This document shows, in pieces, positions 33,456-45,145 of a DNA stretch of 64,000 nt. Position 1 is the stretch's first letter, and each line of letters begins with the position of its first letter. Position numbers and translations under genes: made by a program. Source of the stretch: Pogonophryne albipinna (Eukaryota; Chordata; Actinopteri; Perciformes; Artedidraconidae); contig JAPTMU010000113.1 of the NCBI GenBank assembly GCA_028583405.1, positions 116,001 through 180,000 on the forward strand, written 5' to 3'. The notes below the pieces were generated by a model. The model had not been told where the DNA came from and ran no database searches. It worked only from the letters and a program-made list of their open reading frames with translations.

Positions 33456-33957
33456 GGATGGAACAACACACGGATGGAACAACACACGGATGGAGCAACA
33501 CACGGATGGAGCAACACACGGATGGAACAACACACGGATGGAGCAACACACGGATGGAACAACACACGGATGAACACACGGATGGAACAACACACGGATG
33601 GAGCAACACACGGATGGAACAACACACGGATGGAATAACACACAACACACGGAAGGAACAACACACGGATGGAACAACACACAACACATGGATGGAGCAA
33701 CACACGGATGGAATAACACACAACACACGGATGGAACAACACACGGATGGAACAACACATGGATGGAACAACACACGGATGGAACAACACACAACACACG
33801 GATGGAACAACACACGGATGGAGCAACACACGGATGGAGCAACACACGGATGGAGCAACACACGGATGGAACAACACACAACACACGGATGGAACAACAC
33901 ACGGATGGAGCAACACACGGATGGAACAACACACGGATGGAACAACACACGGATGTT
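33456..33957 (+). repeat. 16-bp minisatellite (CACGGATGGAACAACA), about 30 units
   Basis: Units alternate GGAACAAC and GGAGCAAC. About one in five carries an extra ACAACAC insertion and one is shortened (about 33570). ORFs of 125-299 codons through it on both strands are artefacts, some fused to the nearby CA repeat. Confidence 0.95.
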
Positions 33958-33959
33958 AG

Positions 33960-34843
33960 TTTGAAAAGAAAATAGTGGGTTTAAAGATGCTAAAAACCAT
34001 GATTGTGCTTATAAAAAGGTTCAACGTGCAAATGTAAACGTCTCTGGAGTTTCATTGAGTTTATATCGTGATGTTTACAGATGTGTGTGGCTCAGCAGAG
34101 AGGTCAGTGAAGGACAGACAAGGGCACTGAGTTTCTTTCTTAATTGAGGACATGGAAAATGTGCTAAAATACAAGAGAATCCAAAGTAAAGATAATAAGG
34201 CTTTGTTTATTGTGTCTAATTTTTGTAATGAAATGTACGATTCGGACACTCGCTAGCTGATTTTAAACTACAATAACACACTTTTGGGGCTCAAGACTTA
34301 TCAGAAAGCTTAGGCTTCTGTTTTTAAATATATATTTCATAAGAAAAAATAAATGCTTTTACATATCTTGTTGGACAAACGTTCCCTTATATGGGAAAGG
34401 TTCAAAAATAGACACATCAGTGAGGAAGAGATCTTCATTATCTTAAGAACATTGAATATTGGAAGATACATATTATTTAAATGCACCTATAATACATCCA
34501 CAGGTTGTTTTTGGATGGGATAAATGACTCAAATGGATTACTTGATATTTTGTTTTTGACATTTGAAATGTAATAGAATATAAATGCTAAAATGGATCCT
34601 TACTGGAATGACTGAACAGTGCATTGTGCGTTATTTAAGTCCCAGTTTGAATGGAAAAAAGAACAGAGAAATGTTTGCTGTTCATCAGTGAAAAGGAAAT
34701 ATGTCCCATTTCTGTCTATTACTTAATGCTGAAAAATACACTTGTACGCCTGCCACAAAACTATTTTCCAAGAGAGACAAAGCCTCTTGAATTTCCACTT
34801 AACATAAGGACTTTATAATGTTAATTAAATACTGGCCTTTAAC
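33960..34843. other. No gene seen
   Basis: AT-rich unique-looking spacer. Confidence 0.5.
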
Positions 34844-34847
34844 TTAA

Positions 34848-35429
34848 AGGTCCCGTGTCATGGCCATTTCTACTGATCATAATTCCATTGTTGAGGTCTA
34901 CTAAAATAGATTTATATTGTTCAATGTTCCAAACTCACATTGGTCCTAAACAGCTTGTTGGAGCTCCTGCCCCCCCCCCTCCCTATGAGCCCAATGGCCG
35001 TCTGCGAGATAGCGAGACACAGCGAAACCCAGCCCGAACACACACAGACACCCGCAGCCTGGCTGGGAGTTTCTGTGGCAGCCTCGCCGCGTCCCGCCGT
35101 GTCAGGGAGGAGAAATCGGTGGAGCTGCAGCTGAGAAAAGATTGAGTGTGTGTGTGTGAGGAAGTCCGCGGATTGGTCCAAATAACGTAACGGCTCCACG
35201 GATTGGTCTATTTGGACCAATGGGTCCATTTGGGTATGGGCACGTCACTACACCCAGGAAGAAAAAGAGAAATGTCCAACGAGGCGTTCTGGGGCAGCAC
35301 AGACAGGTCTTCTCTGTGTTAGAGTTTCACTCCCTACACGGTGTACTTTGAGGGTTTGTGACTCTGCAGAAAAACCTTCATAACACACAAGGGGACGGGT
35401 AATAACCAGAAAAGCATGACATGGGACCT
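34848..35429. mobile_element. TTAA-target MITE, AGGTCCCRTGTCATG ends
   Basis: Left end AGGTCCCGTGTCATGGCC, inverted right end AGGTCCCATGTCATGC. TTAA lies at 34844-34847 and 35430-35433. The interior is GC-rich and non-coding (the 96- to 102-codon ORFs overlap in antisense and have no domain). The TTAA target fits piggyBac or Kolobok-type transposases. Confidence 0.85.
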
Positions 35430-35587
35430 TTAACTATTCTATTCTTAGATTGCAAACATTGAAGCCTGCAGATGGCGAATGATACTCTGACAAACTGATT
35501 TTTGATGGATGATCCCTAAAGAAATCCCATGGATATTCATGAGTTGCTCAAGGACACTTCAACAGCTGACAGCAGATGGCAATCATC

Positions 35588-35740
35588 CACTGGTGAATTT
35601 AAAAATGGCGATTGCTAACAAGTGTCTAAATGAGACGACTAAACGTCATCACACCCAACATAAGCCTCCTTTAGCTTAGCGGTGGTGACGTGAAGTCATG
35701 TGACTGCACTATAGTTCCTTTATAGCCTAACGTTAGCTTT
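35588..35740 (+). repeat. Single-copy 72-mer locus with homologous flank
   Basis: One complete 72-bp unit (about 35652-35725) is preceded by CCACTGGTGAAT ... GCTAACAAGTGTCTAAATGA. The reverse complement of that flank borders the inverted array at 57535-57605. The locus therefore represents the unexpanded, or fully contracted, form of the same repeat. Confidence 0.8.
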
Positions 35741-36555
35741 GCATATGCCTCAAAAAGGATAAAAGTTTTGTAAATGTGGGGAAATTATCCTTCTAAACTA
35801 AACGTGTATGTAACCGTGTGTTAACCACATATCTTATTGTCAACATAGTTAAAAAATCCAATTGAAAAGTCCCATTGCTTTTTGACAAGTAAGCCCTTGC
35901 AATGCTAACATTAGAGTCCGCCTACAAAAAACACATCATCCCTGCACCACTCTATATGATAGTAATTGAATCATAATGAAGGGTACATCATGCCAGAGGG
36001 TCTGCCGGCTGATCTGAGATCTGTGAGGCTCATATTTATGTATCTGGAGTAACATGAGAGTCCTTTTGTCAGATTGGATATTTCCTTGTTAAACTGGGTC
36101 AATGGGCTCATGTCTGTGAAGGATCTGTAATCACCTCACCCGCACAGGGTTTCCAGTCAACAGCTTTGTGGGTTTTCGTTGTGCCAGAGAATCAGTGCTC
36201 AGCGTTCTCATCTCATTAACTCATTAGAGAGGACTGTTTGTTCCAAATCATCCTGGGGTTCATTTCAGGTATTTGGCTGAAAAAACGAAATATTATCTGT
36301 GTATTTATATTTCATGTCTGTATTTCTTAGTTAGAGAAAAACAGCCCAACAGTATGATGGAAACCATTGATGAAATAACCCAAATGAATCACAACAACAG
36401 GAGATTGTTGTTGCTGTTTTTAGTTTATCTTTAAACGACCACAGTTTAAAAATAAACTACATTTAACAGCCAAAATGGTAGCAGAGGTCCGCTCTTCAAA
36501 TTCAACCGTAGGATATTAAATAATAATCCTAATTTAAGAGAGCCACCTGTTTGGC
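35741..36555. other. No gene seen
   Basis: Unique-looking spacer. Confidence 0.5.
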
Positions 36556-36559
36556 AATA

Positions 36560-37145
36560 GCTAGCTAATTAACTTGCATTTGCTATCTAGCTAGTTTCCT
36601 AGATGGGTACTGAATGTTGGCTAGCTAACTATGTGGATAGAGAGAGGACATTAGCTACCTTGTAAAGTAGATAGCTTACGTTGGCTAGTTAGCTAGATAG
36701 CTAACGTTAACTAGCTGGCGCGATAGCTAAGTTCACCAGTTGGCTAGATAGCTAATGTTTACTAGTTGGTTAGATAGCTAACATAGTTGGCTATAGCTAA
36801 CGTTCACCAGTTGGCTAGATAGCTAATGTTTACTAGTTGGTTAGATAGCTAAAGTTCACTAGTTGGCTAGATAGCTAATGTTTACTAGTTGGCTAGATAG
36901 CTAATGTTTACTAGTTGGTTAGATAGCTAAAGTTCACTAGTTGGCTAGATAGCTAATGTTTACTAGTTGGTTAGATAGCTAAAGTTTACTAGTTGGCTAG
37001 ATAGCTAACATAGTTGGCTATAGCTAACGTTCACCAGTTGGCTAGATAGCTAATGTTTGCTAGTTGGTTAGATAGCTAATGTTTGCTAGTTGGCTAGATA
37101 GCTAATGTTTACTAGTTGGTTAGATAGCTAATGTTTGCTAGCTAA
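36560..37145 (+). repeat. 26-bp minisatellite TTGGCTAGATAGCTAATGTT TACTAG, irregular
   Basis: About 17 clear units (36720-37140) follow a more degenerate GCTAGCTA-rich lead. Larger blocks repeat (e.g. the block with ACATAGTTGGCTATAGCTAA at about 36780 and 37008). A related degenerate stretch is at 50550-50748 and resumes at 51413. Confidence 0.85.
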
Positions 37146-37149
37146 GCAG

Positions 37150-37700
37150 CACGCTGACAGTTTAATTGAATTCTGTCTCCAACTTGTTTTTATACATTTC
37201 AACACTATGGACCATTGTCTACCCTTCTGGCAGTGAGAGTTATGGTAAACAAATGTATCCTATTTTCAAAATGAAAAAGAGCTGTTTTTATTCATTGTAT
37301 TTATGTATTCAAGTAGAGGATACTTTAATTACTATGTGAAGAGTCTCTGCTACTAACCATGTTGCACGTGAATGAATGATGCTAGAGAGAGGACTGTTTG
37401 CATGGGTACGACAGGAAATTAACTCTAACTTACATTTGAAAAGCAAGAGGCATAGATGCATTCTGTGTACAGGTCAGCAGTTGGCTTTAGTGTTTTCAGT
37501 TTCCATGATACAGACACATGGAAACTTTTCTGGTACATTCTTTAACGCGGCATCCGAGGCGAACAGAGGAAATGAATGGTGTGCTGAGATGAAGCGGCGG
37601 CAACACAGTGTGGGATGATGGGAAAAGAACGTTTCATACGAACATCAGTCATTAGGAGGATAAAAACACACATACAGACGCACAAATACTGCAAGAACCT
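37150..37700. other. No gene seen
   Basis: Unique-looking spacer. The 80-codon plus ORF at 37376-37618 has no recognised domain. Confidence 0.45.
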
Positions 37701-37701
37701 T

Positions 37702-38549
<848 letters not shown>

Positions 38550-38756
38550 CTAAAGTCCCATTGGGGCTCTATTTTTCCCGATTCCTGCAGCATCTGGTTC
38601 TGGATTAGTGAAGGCTGTGTTCCCGTCGGTGTAGGTCGTTTGAGATGTGACTGAAGAGTCGCCGTTGGTCACAAACAGGACTCGCGGGACTCTATGGCGG
38701 GCTGCAGAAACGTCTTCTTCTGCTCCGTGCTGTTCCCGTTGTGTAGGACAGAATAC
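38550..38756 (-). CDS. Weak candidate terminal exon, product not recognised
   Basis: On the minus strand a pyrimidine-rich stretch ending TTTTGTCTCTCAG (about 38757-38769) precedes a 69-codon open frame that ends in TAG at 38550-38552. The predicted peptide is polar and low in hydrophobics, with NGDSSVTSQTTYTDGNTAFT near the middle, and looks like a disordered cytoplasmic tail. I do not recognise a family. A competing frame from the same acceptor stays open for only 28 codons. The region has higher GC and fewer repeats than its surroundings. Against it: the length is not much above chance, no upstream exon was identified, and a SINE remnant lies only about 60 bp upstream. Treat this as a lead, not a gene call. 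Confidence 0.2.
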   Translation of the reverse strand, partial: VFCPTQREQHGAEEDVSAARHRVPRVLFVTNGDSSVTSQTTYTDGNTAFTNPEPDAAGIGKNRAPMGL

Positions 38757-38814
38757 CTGAGAGACAAAAGACAGGACAAAACCATTAGTAAAACAATTGG
38801 AACAAGTACAGAGG

Positions 38815-38905
38815 TTGCACTAGAGGTGCCAGTTCGTCTCTTATGCACTGCAGAGTGTCCTTGAAAAAGGCACCAAACTCCAAATTGTTCCCAGAAGCTG
38901 AACCA
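38815..38905 (+). mobile_element. SINE fragment (body/3' part)
   Basis: AGAGGTGCCAGTTCGTCTC, CACTGCAGAGTGTCCTTGA and AAAAGGCACCAAACTCCAAA match the body of the same widespread tRNA-derived fish SINE type as the fragment at 21587. The tRNA-like head is missing. Confidence 0.6.
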
Positions 38906-39004
38906 TGAAGACCTACAGATTATATTTAGAGTAAAATAAATTAATATTTGCACCTGCTTTGGTAAACATCAGGTCATATGTCCATTATCAGTGGTTAATA
39001 CACA

Positions 39005-39350
39005 GCTTAGTTGAATACTCGATTCTGATCAGTCAATTCCGACATTCCAGTGGTCGTTTATTTTTCGCTAACAGACCGTTGCTAAGGAGAACAGACCGTT
39101 GCTAAGGAGGATGAAGATACTATGTGCATTTATTTCAATCTGCAAAAAATAAGTCCGGTCAGTTTAGTTTTCAGCTATATTCATTTCATCCATCAGAAAA
39201 CATCATGAATACTTTTTGAATATTTATTTTTATATTGGTGGAGGCCAGGAAAACTTTGGATTCATGATGGTTAAACTGTCCCCAGTAAAGTAAAGTAAAC
39301 AGTAGAAGAAGACGGACAGGAAGTAAACACTAACAGGAACACTGGATTGA
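39005..39350 (+). repeat. CCGTTGCTAAGGAG interspersed repeat, copy 2
   Basis: GAATACTCGATTCTGATCAG and two 20-bp GACCGTTGCTAAGGAG units are followed at 39294-39340 by a single copy of the GTAGAAGAAGACGGACAGGA / AGTAAACACTAACAGGAACA word. The word is expanded about six-fold in the 48.4-48.65 kb copy. Confidence 0.7.
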
Positions 39351-39850
39351 CTCTGGCACTGTTTAAAGACTGGCTCGTGGAAAAGAAGAACAGACTTGGA
39401 CAGTTACATAAAACCTCAATCGGTTCCAGACGTTGGAACAAACTATTTGTTCTCAAATCAGATTTTTAAATCAATAAAATCATTTTAAAATCAATTTTGA
39501 TTTATTTTGATCCTGTCTGTGTTTTTTTCTTACTACCTCTTAAATAAACTTAGGTTAAAGCCTCATAAGAGTCTCCTGATGGAAAGTGAGTCATTTCTCA
39601 ACAGAGTCCGATCCTTACTGGAAAAGAGATCACACAGTGGGAGTTACGGGAGGTGATCGGGAGGAGAAGTCAAAACTGACCGCAGGTTGACTTTGTTACG
39701 AGAAATGTGTGTTATATCGAATGTGATCGTAACCTGTGACTGGATCCACGATCACTCAGTGGAAATTCAAGCCGAGTAGAAGTACACATGTTCTCTCTTT
39801 TTACAACGTGATGAAAATCCAAAGCACTGTGTGTCAGATTTATGCTCACA
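39351..39850. other. No gene seen
   Basis: AT-rich unique-looking spacer. Confidence 0.5.
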
Positions 39851-39851
39851 T

Positions 39852-40235
39852 TTTATGGTGTTTGCATGGTTTAGTCATTTAAAGATGAGAATAACAGTAG
39901 AATAGCTTCACCAAAATGATAAAGAATCTAAGTGTGTTTATCCAATCATACCCATAAAAACTTAAATACAGAGTTAAGGATCTGTCAATGTGATATTTCA
40001 ATGTCTTATTACTAATACATTTGCTTGGTGTTTGCGTGGTTTATTCATTTAAAGATGAAAGAAACAACTCATTTTGAGAATAACAGTAGAATAGCTTCAC
40101 CAAAATGATGAAGAATCCAAGTGTGTTCATCCCATCAGACCCATACACACTCAAAGCTGTGATCAATGCCAATCGTCTCTTAACTACAGAGTTAAGGGTC
40201 TGAATGCTTTTGTCAATGTGATATTTCCATTTTTG
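39852..40235. repeat. Two-copy tandem duplication, about 175 bp
   Basis: GAATAACAGTAGAATAGCTT, CACCAAAATGAT and AACTTAAATACAGAGTTAAG-like sequence in 39852-40005 recur with small differences at 40024-40235. The second copy has two insertions. Confidence 0.75.
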
Positions 40236-40453
40236 TATTTTTGATTGAAAATTCAGTTTGGTCAATATGTGGTATTTAGCGTAGGTCAATGAGGGGGAAC
40301 ATCGATTGAAGGGTTAAAGCAAAAGGCAGTAATAACCACCATGACCGTGAACAAGATATGGCTTTAAGACACATTTTAGAAAATATGGAGCACATTTTAA
40401 ATTCTGAGATATGGAAGAAACGCATATTGACAGATACATGTTGTCACTGTCCA
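40236..40453. other. No gene seen
   Basis: Left flank of 57-bp array 2. The 66-codon ORF crosses into the array. Confidence 0.5.
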
Positions 40454-41841
40454 ATGAGAGGACTCTTTAAAGTAGAGACACTACACACTGATATACACCT
40501 GAACATCAGCAGAGAGGACTCTTTAAAGTATAGACACTACACACTGATATACATCTGAACATCAGCAGGAGAGGACTCTTTAAAGTAGAGACACTACATA
40601 CTGATATACACCTGAACATCAGCAGGAGAGAACTCTTTAAAGTAGAGACACTACATACTGATATACACCTGAACATCAGCAGGAGAGGACTCTTTAAAGT
40701 AGAGACACTACATACTGATATACACCTGAACATCAGCAGGAGAGGACTCTTTAAAGTAGAGACACTACATACTGATATACACCTGAACATCAGCAGGAGA
40801 GGACTCTTTAAAGTAGAGACACTACATACTGATATACACATGAACATCAGCAGGAGAGGACTCTTTAAAGTAGAGACACTACACACTGATATACACCTGA
40901 ACATCAGCAGGAGAGGACTCTTTAAAGTAGAGACACTACATACTGATATACACCTGAACATCAACAGGAGAGGACTCTTTAAAGTAGAGATACTACATAC
41001 TGATATACACCTGAACATCAGCAGGAGAGGACTCTTTAAAGTAGAGATACTACATACTGATATACACCTGAACATCAGCAGGAGAGGACTCTTTAAAGTA
41101 GAGACACTACATACTGATATACACCTGAACATCAGCAGGAGAGGACTCTTTAAAGTAGAGACACTACATACTGATATACACCTGAACATCAGCAGGAGAG
41201 GACTCTTTAAAGTAGAGATACTACATACTGATATACACCTGAACATCAGCAGGAGAGGACTCTTTAAAGTAGAGACACTACATACTGATATACACCTGAA
41301 CATCAGCAGGAGAGGACTCTTTAAAGTAGAGACACTACATACTGATATACACCTGAACATCAGCAGGAGAGGACTCTTTAAAGTAGAGACACTACATACT
41401 GATATACACCTGAACATCAGCAGGAGAGGACTCTTTAAAGTAGAGACACTACATACTGATATAAACCTGAACATCAGCAGGAGAGGACTCTTTAAAGTAG
41501 AGACACTACATACTGATATAAACCTGAACATCAGCAGGAGAGGACTCTTTAAAGTAGAGACACTACATACTGATATACACCTGAACATCAGCAGGAGAGG
41601 ACTCTTTAAAGTAGAGACACTACATACTGATATACACCTGAACATCAGCAGGAGAGGACTCTTTAAAGTAGAGACACTACATACTGATATACACCTGAAC
41701 ATCAGCAGGAGAGGACTCTTTAAAGTAGAGACACTACATACTGATATACACCTGAACATCAGCAGGAGAGGACTCTTTAAAGTAGAGACACTACATACTG
41801 ATATACACCTGAACATCAGCAGGAGAGGACTCTTTAAAGTA
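40454..41841 (+). repeat. 57-bp minisatellite, about 24 units (array 2)
   Basis: Same unit and orientation as array 1. The first units are shorter or variant (CAGCAGAGAGG lacks 3 bp at about 40508). Local variants are GAGATAC and TATAAACC. It ends in a TATATATATA run. ORFs of 436 (-) and 340 (+) codons are translations of the array. Confidence 0.98.
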
Positions 41842-41844
41842 TAT

Positions 41845-42111
41845 ATATATATAATTATTTAAAGTTATTTAATAATTGTGACATTTATTATACTTTTTGA
41901 TGAATGAATGATGCTCAAAGTGAGGGGGCAAATAATACAACTGAGGGGGCAATGCCCCCTTTTGCCCCCTCGTGGCGCCGGGCCCGAGTGTTAGTCCCCA
42001 TAAAGTGGAGAAGAATGAACTTCAGTGATGCACATTCACGGGTATTCCATATGCATGTGTGTATGGGTCTGTGTACAGTGAGTGGTCATGCACATTTTGT
42101 CCAGACATATA

Positions 42112-42147
<36 letters not shown>

Positions 42148-42917
42148 TGTGTGTGAGCATCACAGAGGCCTCACCGCAGGTTAAAACCATTACGAGCTGT
42201 TTACACAAACACCCTGACCAAAACACACTTCCTGCTGCCAAACGGCCCGTGAAATGTACCTTCCAGACAGCCTCCGACATTTAGAGCTTTGAAAAGGAAA
42301 CACGCTGCAGATCCTCGCCAGAGAAAAAACCCAAATTGCTGCCACATTGCGGCGTGAAAACCCTCCACTGCGGTTCAGAAAGTTATTTTATAGATCTCTC
42401 ACTTAGTTAAGCCCAGTTAGTTAGCAGGCATCAGAGTCTCTATGGAGTTATTAAACATTCATTTGACTACACAGTTTGTGAGTGATGGTGCTCTGCTGCC
42501 TTTCTCTTCACGGTTGGAAATATTTCTCTCATGCTTCCTGACGCTGATGTGAGTCCAAACGATGCTGCCATGTGTGAAGCGACAGCTAATGGTGTTTCAA
42601 GGAGAGGGTGGAGGAAAAGAGATTCCTGCACACTTTCGGTAATGTGCAAAGGAAATGTAATAGTTTCAGTCCTTAGATAGGCTTCAAAGTCAAGGTAGTG
42701 TCACAAAATAATGTTACTGCAAATGAGATTTTCTCCTGCTGTGCATCTGTGTTCAGATATGAGAGGGAGAATCAGCTTTTAACCTTTGAATTGTCTTCCC
42801 ATAACCAACTGTTCTTCAGGTCTGCTTCTACTTCTCAAGATTCATAAAGGATATATAATGACCCGATTCTGTGGTACACCATCTTAGCAAACGTCATTAA
42901 TACTTTATTTCTGCCCC
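41845..42917. other. No gene seen; contains a G-rich MITE-like scrap and a GT repeat
   Basis: 41922-41985 has GAGGGGGCAAATAAT, GAGGGGGCAATGCCCCCTTT and TGCCCCCTCG, a small C/G-rich palindromic element end. 42114-42155 is a GT repeat. The remainder is unique-looking. Confidence 0.5.
42114..42155. repeat. (GT)n microsatellite
   Basis: About 20 GT units with one TTT interruption. Confidence 0.95.
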
Positions 42918-43836
42918 TTACTGTTAGAATTGCATTGCTATCTTGGAAAAGATTGTCCCACTCTTGACCTAACGATCAACATCGGCACCTCTGTTGTTTC
43001 CCCGACTCAGACTGCAAGGAATCTGGGTGTGACCCTAGATAACAACCTGTCCTTCACTGCAAACATCGCTGCTACAACCTGCTGCTGCAGATACACGCTT
43101 TACAACATCAGGAGGATGCGTCCCCAGCTGACCCAGAAAGCCACGCAGGTTCTGGTCCAGGCTCTCGTCATCTCACGTCTAGACTACTGCAACTCCCTCC
43201 TGGCTGGTCTACCTGCATGTGCCATCCGACCTCTGCAGCTCATCCAGAATGCAGCGGCTCGTCTGGTCTTCAACCTTCCTAAATTCTCCCACACCACTCC
43301 GCTCCTCCGCTCCCTTCACTGGCTTCCAGTAACTGCTAGAATCCACTTCAAGACAATGGTACTTGCGTACCATGCTGCGAATGGATCTGGCCCTTCCTAC
43401 ATCCAGGACATGGTTAAACCGTACACCCCAGCACGTGCACTCCGCTCTGCATCAGCCAAACGGCTCGCTGCACCCTCGCTGCCAAGGGGACCCAAGTTCC
43501 CATCAGCAGAAACACGTGGGTTTGCTATCCTGGCTCCAAAATGGTGGAATGAGCTCCCCATTGACATCAGGACAGCAGATAGCTTACACACCTTCCAGAC
43601 TGAAAACTCATCTCTTTCGACTCCACTTCGAGCAATAGAACTATTAACAAAGCACTTATATACTAATAAAGAGCTGGCTTACCTAAAGCCAGTTGAGTAG
43701 CACTTGAAATGTTTGGCTCTATGAAACCTGATGTACTTTATGATTCTGTTTTCTTCAAGTTTGTATTTTGTTGGTCGAACGCACTTATTGTAAGTCGCTT
43801 TGGATAAAAGCGTCAGCTAAATGCAATGTAATGTGT
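42918..43836 (+). mobile_element. 5'-truncated L2-type LINE with UnaL2-like tail
   Basis: The C-terminal RT-protein region is followed by a 3' UTR ending GTAAGTCGCTTTGGATAAAA, GCGTCAGCTAAATGCAATG and TGTAA repeats. That stem-loop tail (GTCGCTTTGGATAAAAGCG) is the conserved 3' recognition element of UnaL2-related LINEs and their SINE partners. Confidence 0.8.
42921..43700 (+). pseudogene. L2-type LINE protein, C-terminal part
   Basis: The frame carries ARNLGVTLDNNLSF, RRMRPQLTQKATQVLVQALV, SRLDYCNSLLAGLP, QNAAARLVFN, SLHWLPVTARIHFK and WWNELP, in that order. These are the thumb and C-terminal motifs that follow the YADD catalytic site in L2-clade reverse transcriptases; the catalytic palm itself is absent through 5' truncation. 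Near 43590 the frame shifts: the family ending RLKTHLFRLHFEQ appears in the adjacent frame and stops at 43638, while this frame runs on by chance to 43700. There is no authentic start codon. It is a dead copy, and its sequence is less decayed than the L2 copy at 8.8-10.3 kb. Confidence 0.85.
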
Positions 43837-43839
43837 AAC

Positions 43840-44345
43840 TCAGTGTTTTACAATGAAACATCAATATAACACGACTGTGGAAGTCTGTTTGTGAGCATGA
43901 GCTGCGTAGTAATGAATATAAATCATATGCCACATTAAGTAAACTACTATAATAATGTATGAATGATTTGAGAAAAGGATGAAACGTCTCATTAAAACGC
44001 AGAAACTCTTCACATGACAGCACGTATGGAGTCACTGATGCAACACTCAGAAAAACTCGTACAGCAACGTACAGGAAAGCTGCAAACTGTGTACACGTTC
44101 GGAGTATCTCTGTGTCTTTATATCTGTGTGGAATAAAGGCCTGTGTTTATCCGAGGTTGTGTTTGTACACAGCGAGCCAGCCGGCCAACTGGCAGAGAGG
44201 TTTGTTTAATGAGGCCAGCGGAGAGAGAGGCAGAAGGCCGGATTACCAGCAGACTAAACACTTCTACATATTTCTGGGCAGCAATGAGGCAAACATTCAT
44301 CTTGATAACGTGCCTCCAGCAGGATTCATAACGCCGTGTGGCAGA
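43840..44345. other. No gene seen
   Basis: Unique-looking spacer. Overlapping ORFs on both strands (44112-44351 and 44118-44519) show no domain. Confidence 0.45.
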
Positions 44346-45145
44346 CACTGATGTCTGATGTTCCAGAGGAAGAATGGGAACGAGATGATTCTCAGTGTGA
44401 GGTGGTCCAGATAAAAATAAAATATGTCTTTCATTACCAGGAAACCCCTTTGGCAGACTCCTAACAATGTATATCTTTAAATAGAGTTGGTTTGCTTGTT
44501 TTTTGCTGCCATTTTCCAATCAACTGTTGGACTGTCCTACAAGAGAATGACAAGTGACGGATACATACACCATCTAGTTGTAAAGTGATGTGTCAGCACG
44601 GTCTGTAACCTAAAGATATCCTGCTAACAATAAATACAAACAGGGGATAACAAATCTAGTTTTAAAGTTAACTGGTGTCTGATGTTCCAGAGGAAGAATG
44701 GGAACGAGAAGATTTCTCAGTGAAGCTCAACACAGCGTAAGACGGTCCAGATAACTATATCTTTTATATCCTGGAAACTCCTTTGGCAGAGTACTAACAA
44801 TGTATATCTTTAAATAGAGTTGGTTTGTTTGTTTTTTGCTGCCATTTTCCAATCAACTGTTAAACTGTCGGATACATACAACATCTAGTTATAAAGTGAT
44901 GTGTCAGCACGGTCTGTAACCTAAAGATATCCTTTTAACAATACATACAAACAGGCAGTAGTTTTATAACTTAACTGGTGTCTGATGTTCCAGAGGAAGA
45001 ATGGGAACGAGATGATTTCTGAGTGAAGCTCAACACAGCGTAAGACGGTCCAGATAACTATGCCTTTTATATCCTGGAAACTCCTTTGGCAGAGTACTAA
45101 CAATGTATATGACTCTTAAATAAGAGTGTTGTTTGTCTTGGTTTG

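Noticed and set aside
35741..35850. Partial match of GTGTTAACCACA to the 56-bp repeats at 55.6/57.6 kb
   Set aside because: Only a dozen bases match and the orientation relative to the 72-mer is inconsistent.
43363..43638. 91-codon plus ORF overlapping the LINE ORF
   Set aside because: Mostly an out-of-frame shadow; only its last residues are the true LINE C-terminus after a frameshift.
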